Shown here piece by piece: positions 23,101-35,051 of a stretch of DNA of 48,893 bases. The notes under the pieces were generated by a model, which saw only the letters and a list, made by a program, of their open reading frames with translations, searched no databases and was not told the origin of the DNA. This DNA comes from Saccoglossus kowalevskii (lineage: Eukaryota > Hemichordata > Enteropneusta > Harrimaniidae), in assembly GCF_000003605.2 (NCBI RefSeq), contig NW_003123907.1:145929-194821 (forward strand), in the 5' to 3' direction. Made by a program: the position numbers and the translations under genes. How positions within the stretch are numbered: the stretch's first letter is position 1; each line of letters starts with the position of its first letter.

Positions 23101-23672
23101 GGTGCTTTTGCATGGTTGCGTGGGAATATTTCCGCCGCTTTGGCGCGACGAAATTGTTGACATCACGTCATAGGCGCCGGACACGTGCGAATAAACACTC
23201 TATCAAAAACATGCAGTTCAGTAAGAGAAATGACGTTTGATTACTTTGAACTGACTTGTATTGGACCGTGACGTGTGTTTGAGTAGACTGCCTTTGAGTT
23301 TTTTTCGCTATGATACAAGGAATACTTTTAGTGCTTCATTAATACATGCCGGCTCGCAGTATGTAACTTTGTCATCGTATCTGTACAGTATGTGTACAGT
23401 ATTACTTATTTTCTTGTAACAAACGAAATAACATCAAAGAGTTTCTTAAAATATATACCACTAATAAAAAAAAAGGTAAAAACCTTCCGTTTAGCTGCAA
23501 CCATTATTCTATTTCGAAAATAATACTTATAGCTATAGTATTTCTACTAAATTATATACCTAGCTTTGATGAATATTTGATATCATCGAGGAAAGGAAAA
23601 CGCAAATTAATATGGTGTAATATGTATGTACGCGTAAGTCGTAGGTTTCTTGGCCTATTACCCCTTGGGCGT

Positions 23673-23691
23673 ATAATGGCATTGCCATTAT
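23673..23691. repeat. Perfect 19-base palindrome
   Basis: ATAATGGCA-T-TGCCATTAT is a perfect inverted repeat with a single central base. A further GAATGCCAT follows at once. It could be a dimeric protein-binding site or chance. Confidence 0.5.
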
Positions 23692-24238
23692 TGAATGCCA
23701 TGTTTATTTAATGTGGGATTTACGTGCCTTACGTTTTTGGACATGGACATGGAAATTGGACTCGTACGCATATGAATTAATAGCTCTCGGCCGATGGCAA
23801 TGCCTGTAATCTCAATTGCAACATGGAATTAGAAGTTAATCAAAGAAAAATACTTTGCAGTTTTGCACAGCTGTGCGATTTTACTAGACTCATTATCCAC
23901 AGATATATACGTGTATTACGTCGTTCATTGCGAAATTCATCAGAATATATTTTTATTTTTTAATACAACGAATAAATACCGAGTATTATAGATAATGCAA
24001 ATAATGTTCGCTGAACCTTGTGTGTGTAATGAGCGTATCCTCTATTTCGGCAGATTCTCACACCACGTCTAACTGACATGGTGAGGGCACTTTATCTGAT
24101 GCCTAGCAGCATTTAAATTAGCATTTTAAAAAATAAAATGACCACACATCTCGTGAGTATTTCATTGGCCAATGCATACAACTGTTTATTTGGCGTACTG
24201 CATGTACTGCGAGTCAATGAATGGTTACATTGGCGTTT

Positions 24239-24288
24239 GTCAATGATTGTACATGTATAAATGTGTATTTCAATGTACAATCAATGAC
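24239..24288. repeat. Perfect 16-base inverted repeat with 18-base loop
   Basis: GTCAATGATTGTACAT (24239-24254) and ATGTACAATCAATGAC (24273-24288) are exact reverse complements around an AT-rich loop. Pairing does not continue well outside the arms, so a microRNA precursor is unlikely. It may be the remnant of a small palindromic element. Confidence 0.6.
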
Positions 24289-25129
24289 TACCTTAACAGT
24301 GGCACATGTTTGTAACATTGGCATATAGTTATACAATGACTGCACGTGTGTGGGGTGCATGTATGTCACTTACGGGCGCACTTAAGGATGAGACACAGGT
24401 TCGTCGGCGCTTATATTCAGTTCAAACCTATATTTCACAGTGAAGATGGCATTGTACTACCGACATGTTATATATTTTTAGTTAGCTCTGTGTGTGAATT
24501 GTCCATTATACTGTATTGTAGTTACATTGACATATAATACAATAAAAAAATTAGTGTAGAGGTGTATTTTACTGACAGATGCACATACATGACAGCACAT
24601 CCAGGTTTCATTTCATGTTAACCGCCATAATGCTACCGGACAGCATTTGCAAACTGCAAACACCTCTTATTGAATATTTCATCTTTCCAACAGTTTAACT
24701 CGGGTCGCATCTTTGTCACATTTCCATAGCTGCTACGTTATTGACAGTTATGGTTAAGTAACACGACATCGAAACTGAGCTGCAGTGACAATGAGTAGTT
24801 GTTTGAATGCATGAAATCGACATGAGAGCAAACATGTCGAATAAATATCAAAGAGCGTCTAACAGATTACAGACGGGTGGATTTGATGAAACGCCTAAAC
24901 ATTTATTCTGTCAAGCTGTCGCATAGACTTGAATTAGTATCAAATCCAGAGACGCACTGACTTGGATTTCAACGATAATCTCCGGTCATAAGAAAATCCC
25001 CAATGCGGCATGTCTCATTGATGCGCAAGAAAGAATCACAACCTAGAATCCTTTAGGCATGGGAGGTGTGCGTACGCAAAGCACTGTATCAACTAAACTA
25101 AACCGGCACTTGTAAGTAAGTGGCAACTG

Positions 25130-25143
25130 GTCGCCATGGCAAC
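25130..25143. promoter_or_regulatory. RFX X-box-like site
   Basis: GTCGCCATGGCAAC has two half-sites of the GTTNCC-N2-GGNAAC type with one departure from the best consensus. See the other sites at 33787, 36438, 43481 and 44087. Confidence 0.35.
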
Positions 25144-27899
25144 GTTATCCAAATCAAAATTTAAAAGACTTTCCCCTCAGTAAACACCGCGACTCACTCT
25201 TCCTTGGTCACTCTTCCATAGTGTAAGTTATCTAGTCAACTTCAGTAAATCCCGCTACTCCAACTGGCACGGACAAGCGGATAAAATGTAGACATCTCTT
25301 AAATAATGCAAGTATATTTAGACTCAGACTAGTAATATTTTTAGTCTGAGGTTTAGGTGAATGTGCTATGGAAACGGTTTGTCATTATAAAACAAGTAAC
25401 ATAATTATTAGTTTTTTTTCAAATAACCGTTTTGTCAACTTTGACATTTCTTGAACCTCTAGTAATTCCAAAGATTCGACCAAATGCATTCGTGCATAGA
25501 AACAAATGGGAATGCTATATGTCATTCAATTAAACTGCTTACTAACCACATAGTTGAGAAGATGCGAAGCAATCAGTGGATGATCACACCTGTCTGTTCA
25601 GGCGATAGCGATCAATATGCCAGTCATAGTCCCGATAAACAGTTTAATCGATACTATTCACAGGCCGTGGTTAGATGGTGAAGCAATTAGTACATTGAAT
25701 AGCGAGGCAATTGGGCATTTCCTGAGTGACACTGGCGTTCATTTGCTCTAACTTCGCTAAAAAAAGAATCAGGCGAAAGTATAGATTTTGTAGTTTATAT
25801 ATCACAGTTGGCTATTCGTAGTTATAGTAATCCGTAGTCGGTCTGATATTAGTAGTCACATTATTATTAACGTATTTCAGGAGACTCCAACTTTCTCGGT
25901 CCTACTCTATGTAAAATAATGCCAGTATTGTATATATGGCGCAGTTATTTGCCTAAATGAAGGCAATACTCTGGCAAGCACGCTCATCATATATGATTGG
26001 AATTGTATTCTATTGTTACAGTGGTAATACAGTTACACACGATTGGTTGATCGGCGTGCATTGGTGTACTCGTACCATCTGCGAAATTACATGGGAAACG
26101 TAGATTTGAAATGGTTAGGGCTGATGGTTGTCTAAGTGTATACTTTCACTATTTTTACACCCTGGCAATATGACCACTGTCGACATTACCACCAACAACT
26201 TGGGTTACTCGTTGTGAGTAGGAGTTGTAACTATAGTAACGGTTCATATAAAACGTATTCAAAATTAGCAATCGTCATGGTTGGAAACAATGTTTTTTTT
26301 TTAATTTCTGACATCTCGTTACCGATTATTTATGATATATTGTTTGATATCAGTTTAGTCACCGGTCTGGTCGATCACAGATTGAGAGTAACTTGAGCAA
26401 TCAACAGAAAGTGCTCACGACTTGTGCCTAATGCCAGTCTATTCTTAGAGATCATTATACTAATACGTCAGAGAATTAAATAAAGTACAAACTGAAAAAG
26501 GAAATAATATTATTAAGTAACAGTACATAAGAACACATTTCGCCAGTGATGACACACATTTTCTTCAAGTTAAATATGTGATAACCTGACAATGTTTGTA
26601 AAAGTACGTGATCAAAAGCAGCAACTTTCGGGTACACTATAAACGGACTGCCTCAATGGACACGCCGAAAAAAAGAATCATTTTCGGTTTATTAAGTGAA
26701 CTAAAAATGTTACGTGCGCAGGGACAAACAACAGTACGTATACAAAAAGCACTAATATGTATATGCCTCGTTTTTATTGTTATGTACGTACCAAAACCAG
26801 GTATAAACATTTTGATTTGATTTGCTTCAAACCTAGTACTTTCCTTTAGTACAGCATGTGTTCATACATGTTAGACACCAGGCTGGTACCTGTAATACCC
26901 CTTTCCTGAAATACTAAGTTATATTTTATATAATATTGTAAATCAATCCGGAATATACACATTGGTTCTAAAAGAATGCCACATTTGTATCGCTACCAAC
27001 GTGCATGTGTGTTTTTTTTAAATAACTGCACCAAGGTTAGTGTTACTTGAACCAAATAATGTTAATAAACTTGTTAATTCATTATATCAGACCATTAGGT
27101 TCTATGAGTTTGTGTTTTTCTGGGACTGTATAATCTTCTATGGGGTTTTCTATGTGTCATTAAATCACAAACTACGGTAAAATTATATCCACTATCAAAA
27201 GTTCAGTAATTCGTGGTTTAGTGACTGATACAGTAAACACATATTTGACTTGAATTTTACTATTCTCTTAAATCATGTAATCTATTCAATTTATTATCAA
27301 GTATATTGGCTTTTTAAAATGCCCAACATGTACGGCGTGCACATCTGGTTTCATGCCCGCATACACAGGCTGGAAAATTACATTCACAGTGCACCCAAGT
27401 ATTTCGAACCCTGTCATGCAATATAATATTCTGTCCTGGAACCAATTAACTCATTTTCATTACCAACATTTCCTTTAATTTTGATATTATTTACTATGAA
27501 CCTAAATAAATATAGATCACGTGTATTTTCATTAGTGGTGGGTTTATTTTTAGAACTAAGTATCGCTAATAAGACAGCATAATCCGCCTAATCTATGAAT
27601 AAACTTTTCTTGTACTGGCGCCAAGTATATAAATTTGACGGAAGTATATATTGGGCAAGTTACTTAACTTGCTTAAACTAAAAGTTTCTTTACTCAATCC
27701 AATACATAATTTATCGTGTATACTCGATTCTATCTTTATCTGACTATTGTGTGTAGTCCTTATAGAGGTATACATTATTATATCATGTTAGCTAAAAGTT
27801 TTAAAATTATTTCTCCAATTAATCTACTACAATATTCTGAATGTCATTAGTGTACTTCAAATACTCGGCGGTTTAAATACATCATAAATATAGATGGGC

Positions 27900-28440
27900 A
27901 TAATAGAAAGTCTGGCATAATATTAATTTATGGTATCGTATTAATGATATAAAATCAAAGTCATTTGCGTTGCTCGAATACATTGTTTGCTACAGGGGTT
28001 TGGAATCACATCCTGTTGATAAGAACAAGTTATACAATTTATGATTGTTATCACTACAACCTGTTACAACTCAAAACTGCCGTTATTGGTGATTACTGTT
28101 GGTTTGCGCTGTGTTTTGATCTATTGTTCCAATCACTGCTGTTGAATTTGAATTTGTTTGTAAACGTGAAATCACGTGTCTTTATTAATATTACTTTGCG
28201 ATGCCATGTCAATTATATTAACGAAACCGCGTGTCTTGCATATAAAATCAAGAATAATATAATTTCCGATATCATGTTAATGATATAAATGAAATTGTGT
28301 GCCGTGCATACAAAGCCTGGCATAATATTAATTTGTGCCGTATCATGTTAATATAAATGAAATCGCATGCCTCGAATACAAAGCCTGACATACTAATAAT
28401 TTGCGATAACATGTTAATAATATAAATGAAAAATCGTGTC
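27900..28440. repeat. Degenerate tandem repeat, about 70-base unit
   Basis: Units around ATCATGTTAATGATATAAAT, then GAAAT.G.GTGCC..GCATACAAAGCC and TGGCATAATATTAATTTG, begin near 28203, 28271, 28342 and 28408 (spacing 66-71). A separated relative lies at about 27911-27995 (CTGGCATAATATTAATTTAT, then GGTATCGTATTAATGATATA). The open frames here are products of the repeat. No flanking duplication is visible. Confidence 0.7.
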
Positions 28441-30294
28441 GTCCACGGAAATCCGTGAATGATACTATTTATTTCCAACATGATATGTAGATAGTATAAC
28501 TTGGTTAAACTATGATTGGTCTGTGCAGCCATTAAACACCCATAGCGTTCCACGGAGTATAATTACCAGAACATTGCTTGATTAATAAATTGTTTACAGT
28601 ACATCTTGAATCGTGTACGTGCGCTTCGGGTGCGAACAGTCGCTTCATCAATGGAATATTAGAACCAAAGCTATAATATCTGAAGAGTCAAATTTCATAA
28701 AAAGGATTCCGCAACCGACTTTCATTGATTTCCAAGTGTATGTATTGACTAATGTACATTAAATGAGGAATATAAGACATGTTTGCTCAGAATGTAAATA
28801 GCACAGACGTGACTCCTAACATTCCTTTAAGATGCTTCTCAAATTGAACTAATCGATCTTATGTGAATAATGGGAAGGGCGGAATATCCTATATTATGTT
28901 AATCGTGAAAGGGAACTACGATGAATTGAATTGTGATATGATTCTCCCCGTGTATATTTTAGGCTCTGTGTAAACACTAAACAGACAATGAATGTGAACT
29001 TTACTGTGCCAAGAGTAGATAATGGTACATGTTTCACTAGATATTCTTGGCTAACTATAAATATGTGACAACAGTCAAGTGATGTCGCAAGTCTCTTGCT
29101 TTGGTGTGTGCGACTATTACAGTCTAAACTAATTCTACTGCAAGCATTACATCCATACCTGCCCTAGGTCACGGTAATATAGGGCACCGGTCACAGCATA
29201 CGATGTCAGTCTATCTAGTATTTCCATGATTACGTATCGCCATGCTTAGTGATTTTATCATCTAATATGAGGATTATCTTTTGAAACCATGCCCTCCATA
29301 CGTGTGTTAAGCAGCACGAAAAGACTAAAATTCATTCCACAAACCGTGTACACGTATTCCACCGGGAGAACGAAAAAGATTATTGTAGTTACTGTAAGAA
29401 ACCAATGCTTTGTCCCCAAACGAACATTTTACTTAGTTGGTTTACTCGATCGTCAGTATATCAAAATGTATAAATTGTGTATTCATGCAATTTTAGTTTC
29501 AGAACAACAATCAATGCGTGCACAATGGTTGTATCTTCACCGGTGCGGTACTTTTTACGTGCGTGATCGATGAGACCATGTGTTAGCGATATACATATTG
29601 TATGGTATCATGGTGAGGTCATCTCAAATACATGGCCTAGCTTTGTTGTTGTGGAGAATTAGGATTACAGGCTGTGACATGACAGATATATTCGTGCGTG
29701 GTATGCTAACTGAATGCTCCGCATCAACGCTTTACGTTTACTCATTATGACTGTTATTATTCAGAGGATTGCCATATTTTACGAATTATTCTTTTGTCAA
29801 AATTGCCGCTAAATTAGGAATATGACAAGAATCTTCTAACAGTAACTATTGAATAATCTTGATGAGGATTATGACGTCACTGGAATGTGCGTTTTCTGGT
29901 CCATTATTCCACTATAATAGTTCAACCATGACTATGAATCTTACGTAGGTGCAGTGGACGTATCTTAATAAGTGTGTTATTGAAACTTTTTAGTAAACAT
30001 AATAAAGTTGATAACGAAAGGTGAATGTTTTTAAAAAAACAAGAGATGAAAGAGTTGCCTGTATGACTGTTTGAAATTCTGAGATTTTGACGACTTACAC
30101 TTGTAACACACCTGTTGTATTTGTGATGGAACGTAAGTTGACCGAGTTTGATCGATCTGGAGTTATTGATATCAGAGTCAGCGGACAGACCCATTCTTTC
30201 CTTCATTTGCAATAACTGCTCGTTTAGTTATATCGCAATTTCAACAAATGTAATGCAGTTGTCGTGGCCACTTATGGCCCGGGACTAGACCAAT
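28441..30294. other. Intergenic DNA, no supported gene
   Basis: The only structured item is a full TGACGTCA palindrome at 29872-29879. The 94-codon open frame near 29289-29573 has many basic residues but no family resemblance and no acceptable start context. Confidence 0.5.
29872..29879. promoter_or_regulatory. Full CRE/ATF-type palindrome TGACGTCA
   Basis: An exact TGACGTCA, the bZIP (CREB/ATF) full site. Other copies are at 35044, 38823, 46103 and 47655, and inside coding exons at 42326 and 44357. Confidence 0.4.
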
Positions 30295-30375
30295 ATGGCG
30301 GAGGAAGACGTGTGCCTCTTGAATTGTGCATTCGTACTGCTGTCTTTCTTATTCGTCACATGTCAAGATTTTTAA
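30295..30375 (+). other. Short open frame with hydrophobic N-terminus in a YY1-like start context
   Basis: CCAATATGGCGGAGG (30290-30304) combines a YY1-like AATATGGCGG motif with an ATG. The frame runs 26 codons: MAEEDVCLLNCAFVLLSFLF, then VTCQDF and a stop. It looks like a short acidic start followed by a signal-peptide-like core. It could be a tiny peptide or the start of a spliced gene. A donor-like CCAAAGTATGT lies at about 30391, but the in-frame stop precedes it, so no clear exon can be proposed. Confidence 0.2.
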
Positions 30376-33300
30376 ATTCCCAACGTTTTCCCAAAGTATG
30401 TCTGGAATTTACGTCACATTACCTACTGAGATTATTAAAACCCGGATTTGGTAATCAAACAATCCATTATTCAGTTAGGATTATGGTTGTTCGCTCATAG
30501 AGAAAAAACCGAATGAGTAAAGTATAACTAGATTGCAAGCAGAAATAATGCACATGTACTGATATCAATCACAGTCTACTTACCAGATGCAGATTTTACT
30601 GAAACAAAAAAATACTGCAAAATACTATTAGCTGGAACTAATTTGATGAAACTTTGGCTTTTTTTATGGAGTTTATTTTAACTGATTTTTGATTAATTAA
30701 ATATAAAATATAAGAACAAACAGATATAATTACTGGATTTTATTTTCGCTGATTCAGTGAAAATAGCAAAAAAGAATTCCAAGTAAAAATAAAGTAATTC
30801 ACAATACGTACACAAATATTCAAGTCATTTCTTAGTTTGGATGCCGCAACCTTATGTTTGGGATTTCGCTAACTGTCCATGCAACACTTTATCATTGCGG
30901 TTATATTGATCCACCATCCCACCCAGGCATTCCATAGACGACACGCAGTTATCGGGCTGATGTAAGAGTAATTAGGTCACTTGGATTTCATCACTACTTA
31001 ATTTTTGCGTGTACTGTATTATTATATCTGGACGTTTTGTTACTCTATACATTCATTCTATGACTGTCCACACACACAAAATAACTGCACGCCTAAGACA
31101 GCTTAGCGTTTGACACAATGTAACCACCGGTTGTATGTTGCTATTTAACAATGCTGTGACTAGTTGCAGAGGCTGTCAACGAGTTGTCACGTGTCCCATT
31201 AATTAATTATTTAATTGCTCCCGACTAAGAAGTTTGTAATCAAAGAAGAACCGCCGGAGGATATCTATAATGAAATTCAAGTTATGACAGTTTGATAGAT
31301 GGACCTACCTGTTAGACAGATCGCTTCCTACCAACTATGTATTTCATCTATTCGGCGACACTGTTAGGCGGACGCCAGCATAACATATGGCGGCAGATAA
31401 TTCTCATTATTAAGTAGCTTAGAGATATCATAGAGATTCTATACTTATTCTGTGATCCCATGGCTTTAGCCATTATAATGCAGAATTAATTTAGTCGTGA
31501 CTTTATCACAGCAATGTGATGTCAGATTGAAATATGGATAATCCGGATAAAAATTCACTGTATTTATATCTTCACACCTTTTCATAGCCTCAATGTCGTG
31601 TAACTGAACATAGCATTCATTTTGTTGACAATTGACAACATTCTAAAGACCCATTGCATGCTGTGCGTACACAACATGATAGGACGGTTAAGAATATGGT
31701 ACACTCTATTTATTTTTTACTTTACTTTACGTAGTGCTCTTAATATTCGGCAGAATAAAATGACTTTATTCAGTTTATTTGGAGTCATTGAATCAGACAA
31801 AAAACGTACATTATGTGGAATCTTTCTAATGGCGAATAGATGATATTTAGAATGTTTTTTGCTTGCAATATATTTAATTACAAATATTTATTTAATTAAT
31901 TTGTTGAAAATGTTCTTCATAAAAAATTGTTTATTTTATAGTTGTATTTTACAGTTTATTTAATGCATTTTATATTGATAGTTGTTGTTTCTTGTGACGC
32001 AAAATAGAGATTTTATGTCAGTTCTTTCTATTACCCCTTCTAAAAGTTTATTAGTTATCATATGTGATTCTATGGCCAAAATTGTATGACACTGGTGAAT
32101 CGAGCACGTATTACTAAACATTGCAGAAGAAATTAAAGCCAGCTTCTTTGTAATTCAGACATTCACATTAATTTTCAATGTATAAGATGCAATCTATTTA
32201 CACAAAAATATCCCCAGGCATTCAATATAACATAAAATGTAAAATACGAAAACGGGAAGTAATAGTGAAATGATCACTCGTTCCTCCGGTGTTAGTTGAT
32301 GATATTGTGAGATGTAGTTTGTTGCTATGCCAACCTGTTGGTGTAACGGGGCAGCAAGAATGTTTGGTTATTACCACTCGTCATGCTTGGCTTATTGTAC
32401 AACGTGTCAGTGAATATATTAAAGCACAAATTGTAATATTTTTACCCAATTATAATAAAATAATAAAGTTCTTTGATGTAACCGCACACAAGCCAGAACT
32501 GTATAGCCCGACTTTATACCCGGGACCGGACCGTGCCAGGTCCAAGTAGAAATGTAGACTGGCAGACGCACTCGGCTTGTAAGCTGTTTACGGAGGATAT
32601 TACAATCTCAGTCATAAACCTAGTGTCACCTGTTGTTGTATAATAAGGAATTACAAAGATCGGTTTACGTGGCGACAATGAAATATTTTATCATGTTATG
32701 TAACTACACAGGTATAATGAACTGATTTCTAACACTATATGTCGATCATTGCTATTTTTTGGACGCACTAAAATCTGCAGCAAAAATGTAGAATTTACAG
32801 AACAATTTATAAAAGTGGTAAAAATATTGAAAAAAAACTGAACTGTATGCATTCCAGACCACACTCAAATATCAATGTACAGTCTATTCGCTTGGCCATG
32901 TGTCTGTTATCTTTCACTCCGTCTTCGGAGTCAAAGCGGACAGCAGTTCGTTTGAACATTCTACGCACAAATCAATTTAAAGTAGTAGGGATTCAGAACT
33001 ACTCTATTTAAAATGTTCTAATTCTGCCAATAGATCACTGTTGACACAGTAATCATAGGATATGGTTGTTGTTGAGTTTAGTGAACATAATTAATCAACT
33101 ACTTGACGAGTTGTCTTGTTTCCAGCGTACACGCGACCTGATCGCCGGAAAACACTTGACTTGGAACTTCTAACTTGCTTGGACATGCATCATGTCATTG
33201 GAGACATTCATACGTCACTCAACGTTACTAAAGCGAGTGATCAAATACTGCTCTGGCAAATTTGGAAATCCATAGAATCGTTAATAGTTGTACGAGTCGT

Positions 33301-34830
33301 GACAAGAGAATGCCTCGGTGTATATGTTTTCTTTCAAGTTTAACTGGCAACAAAATATCTTATCTTTTCAATATTTCCAGAATTCAATAGGTAACCGTAT
33401 TGTTTGGCTGCCTATTTTCATGGCTCACAAGTCAAGATTTAAACAACTATTTTCATGGTGTATTTATTTTCTGAATCTTATCAGAGAGCTTGTGTCGTGT
33501 ATTTTGAAGCATCATTTAAAGGTATAACAGAATACATCAGATTTGGTGCTAACAAGAATGCCCGAATCTACCAACGTATGTAATTCCACAACTGGTATTG
33601 TTTATTTCACACATAAATTCATATATTAGAAGACAAAACAACAAACACAGTCCAATCTCTAGGCGTTTTCCCGTAATCACTCTGTGAAGTAACACAGAAG
33701 TGTGTCTGAAAGAAATGGTAGATGAGCCATCTGTAAACAATATTCACAACACGTTTACAGTGTTTTTACACTTGAAAAATTAACGTGTTGTCATGGTGAC
33801 GCGCTCTTAGCAAGATACACCAATAGGGCAGTTTCGCTGGTCGTTAGGTGAACACCATTATGTGTCTTTCCAAACGGTTGTTATTACCGAGCTCAAACAT
33901 GTGTCCTCGTGGTATCATCAATATATGCGTGGTTCAATTATTACTTTGTTATATCCTGCATTATACACATAATTGTGTCACGTGTTAGTCCATGAGGTGG
34001 GTCACAGGGTTCAGACTTTATCTACAGAAGTCATCTATCTGAACCGCCAGTCAAACAGGTGCGTGTGCAGAACGAGTGAACTCTCAGCAGTGAGTCTAAA
34101 CGAATTAAGAAATACGTGTGCAGATATGTGGAATGGAACATTCTTTGAGTGGAAGGGGAGAGGGGGGAGTAGAAATCATTAATAATTTGCATCGTTTATC
34201 AGACTTTCAAATGACTGGTAATTTGGTTGTCCAGACTGTCCAGCAAATAAAATAAATCCTTGCCATGATCTCATTAACTGAGACAAAATGGTTATGCCAT
34301 GCGTTTCAAAGAACACACATAGTGATACATCGTTGATCGATAGTGAAAACCACCAATTTACTTCAAATGAAGTGGATTGAACACGGAATGAAGTCACGGC
34401 AAATTGATACAAAGTTTACTCGCATGAATTGCGTCGGAAAATAAATTAGTAGACAGAATATAACAATTCAATTCACTTATGCTTGCTTGCTTTCGTTCGC
34501 CACAGCGAACACCGTATAAATGTCAATATTCAAATACTTTGAACTTCGCCACTGATAGAATATACATTGTAAGCTCTTTATATTGTAAAATAGTAAACGT
34601 TTTTTTTTTCAACTTTGTGAATTAGTTCTACGCCAATGAACAGATACAAGTACACGACAGTGGCCTAATATAATTGGTTGTCTATGACAGGTACATGTAG
34701 TCACGTGATTATGATGCACCTTTCCAACCTTTATTTACACATTTGAGTTTTTAGACTGTGTTCATGAGTCTATGAGGATATGTGGTTGGATATTATTTTA
34801 CCACAACAGTGAGATTGTCATGTTAGTTTT
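30376..34830. other. Intergenic DNA, no supported gene
   Basis: AT-rich with normal CpG: I count about 15 CpG in 33781-34140. A short ACTCCG-TCTT-CGGAGT hairpin (32927-32942) and an X-box-like site (33787-33800) are the only marked sites. Open frames are short, without splice support or family resemblance. Confidence 0.5.
33787..33800. promoter_or_regulatory. RFX X-box-like site
   Basis: GTTGTCATGGTGAC fits the RFX consensus RYYNYY-N2-RRNRAC completely. It lies in the intergenic region between the two convergent genes. Confidence 0.45.
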
Positions 34831-34934
34831 GTTTTACAGATTATTTTATATATGTGTATTCATTACAGAGTCAATTTAAAAGTTTTATTTTACAGATTAT
34901 TTTATATATGCATTTATTACATAGTCAATTTAAA
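34831..34934 (+). repeat. Tandem duplication, about 52-base unit
   Basis: TTTTACAGATTATTTTATAT ... AGTCAATTTAAA occurs twice in direct succession (34832-34880 and 34888-34934) with few differences. It is a recent local duplication of AT-rich DNA. Confidence 0.8.
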
Positions 34935-35043
34935 TCACCTTTCTTTTTATTTCACCTAAATCCAAAAGACCACGGCATGTATCATTTGAAGTCGGTCAAA
35001 CGTGTCCCTTGAAGTTGACTCTAGTGAACTCCATTTATAAGAC

Positions 35044-35051
35044 TGACGTCA
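35044..35051. promoter_or_regulatory. Full CRE/ATF-type palindrome TGACGTCA
   Basis: An exact bZIP full site in intergenic DNA; see 29872-29879. Confidence 0.4.

Larger units (their letters stand above)
23101..27899. other. Intergenic DNA, CpG-normal, no supported gene
   Basis: Composition changes here: 23111-23200 alone has a dense CpG cluster (CCGCCGCTTTGGCGCGACG and GGCGCCGGACACGTGCG), which could be a small promoter-like or transposon-derived patch. Two clear secondary-structure candidates (23673-23691, 24239-24288) and an X-box-like site (25130-25143) are listed separately. Open frames in 24346-26820 have no family resemblance and no consistent splice pattern. Confidence 0.6.

Noticed and set aside
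24239..24288. microRNA precursor
   Set aside because: The stem is only 16 bp and pairing ends abruptly outside the arms.
26608..26820. 70-codon open frame with a donor-like ACA|GTACGT
   Set aside because: The peptide is not recognisable and no partner exon in matching phase was found.
29289..29573. 94-codon + strand open frame
   Set aside because: No family resemblance, no splice pattern, amino-acid make-up like translated AT-rich DNA.
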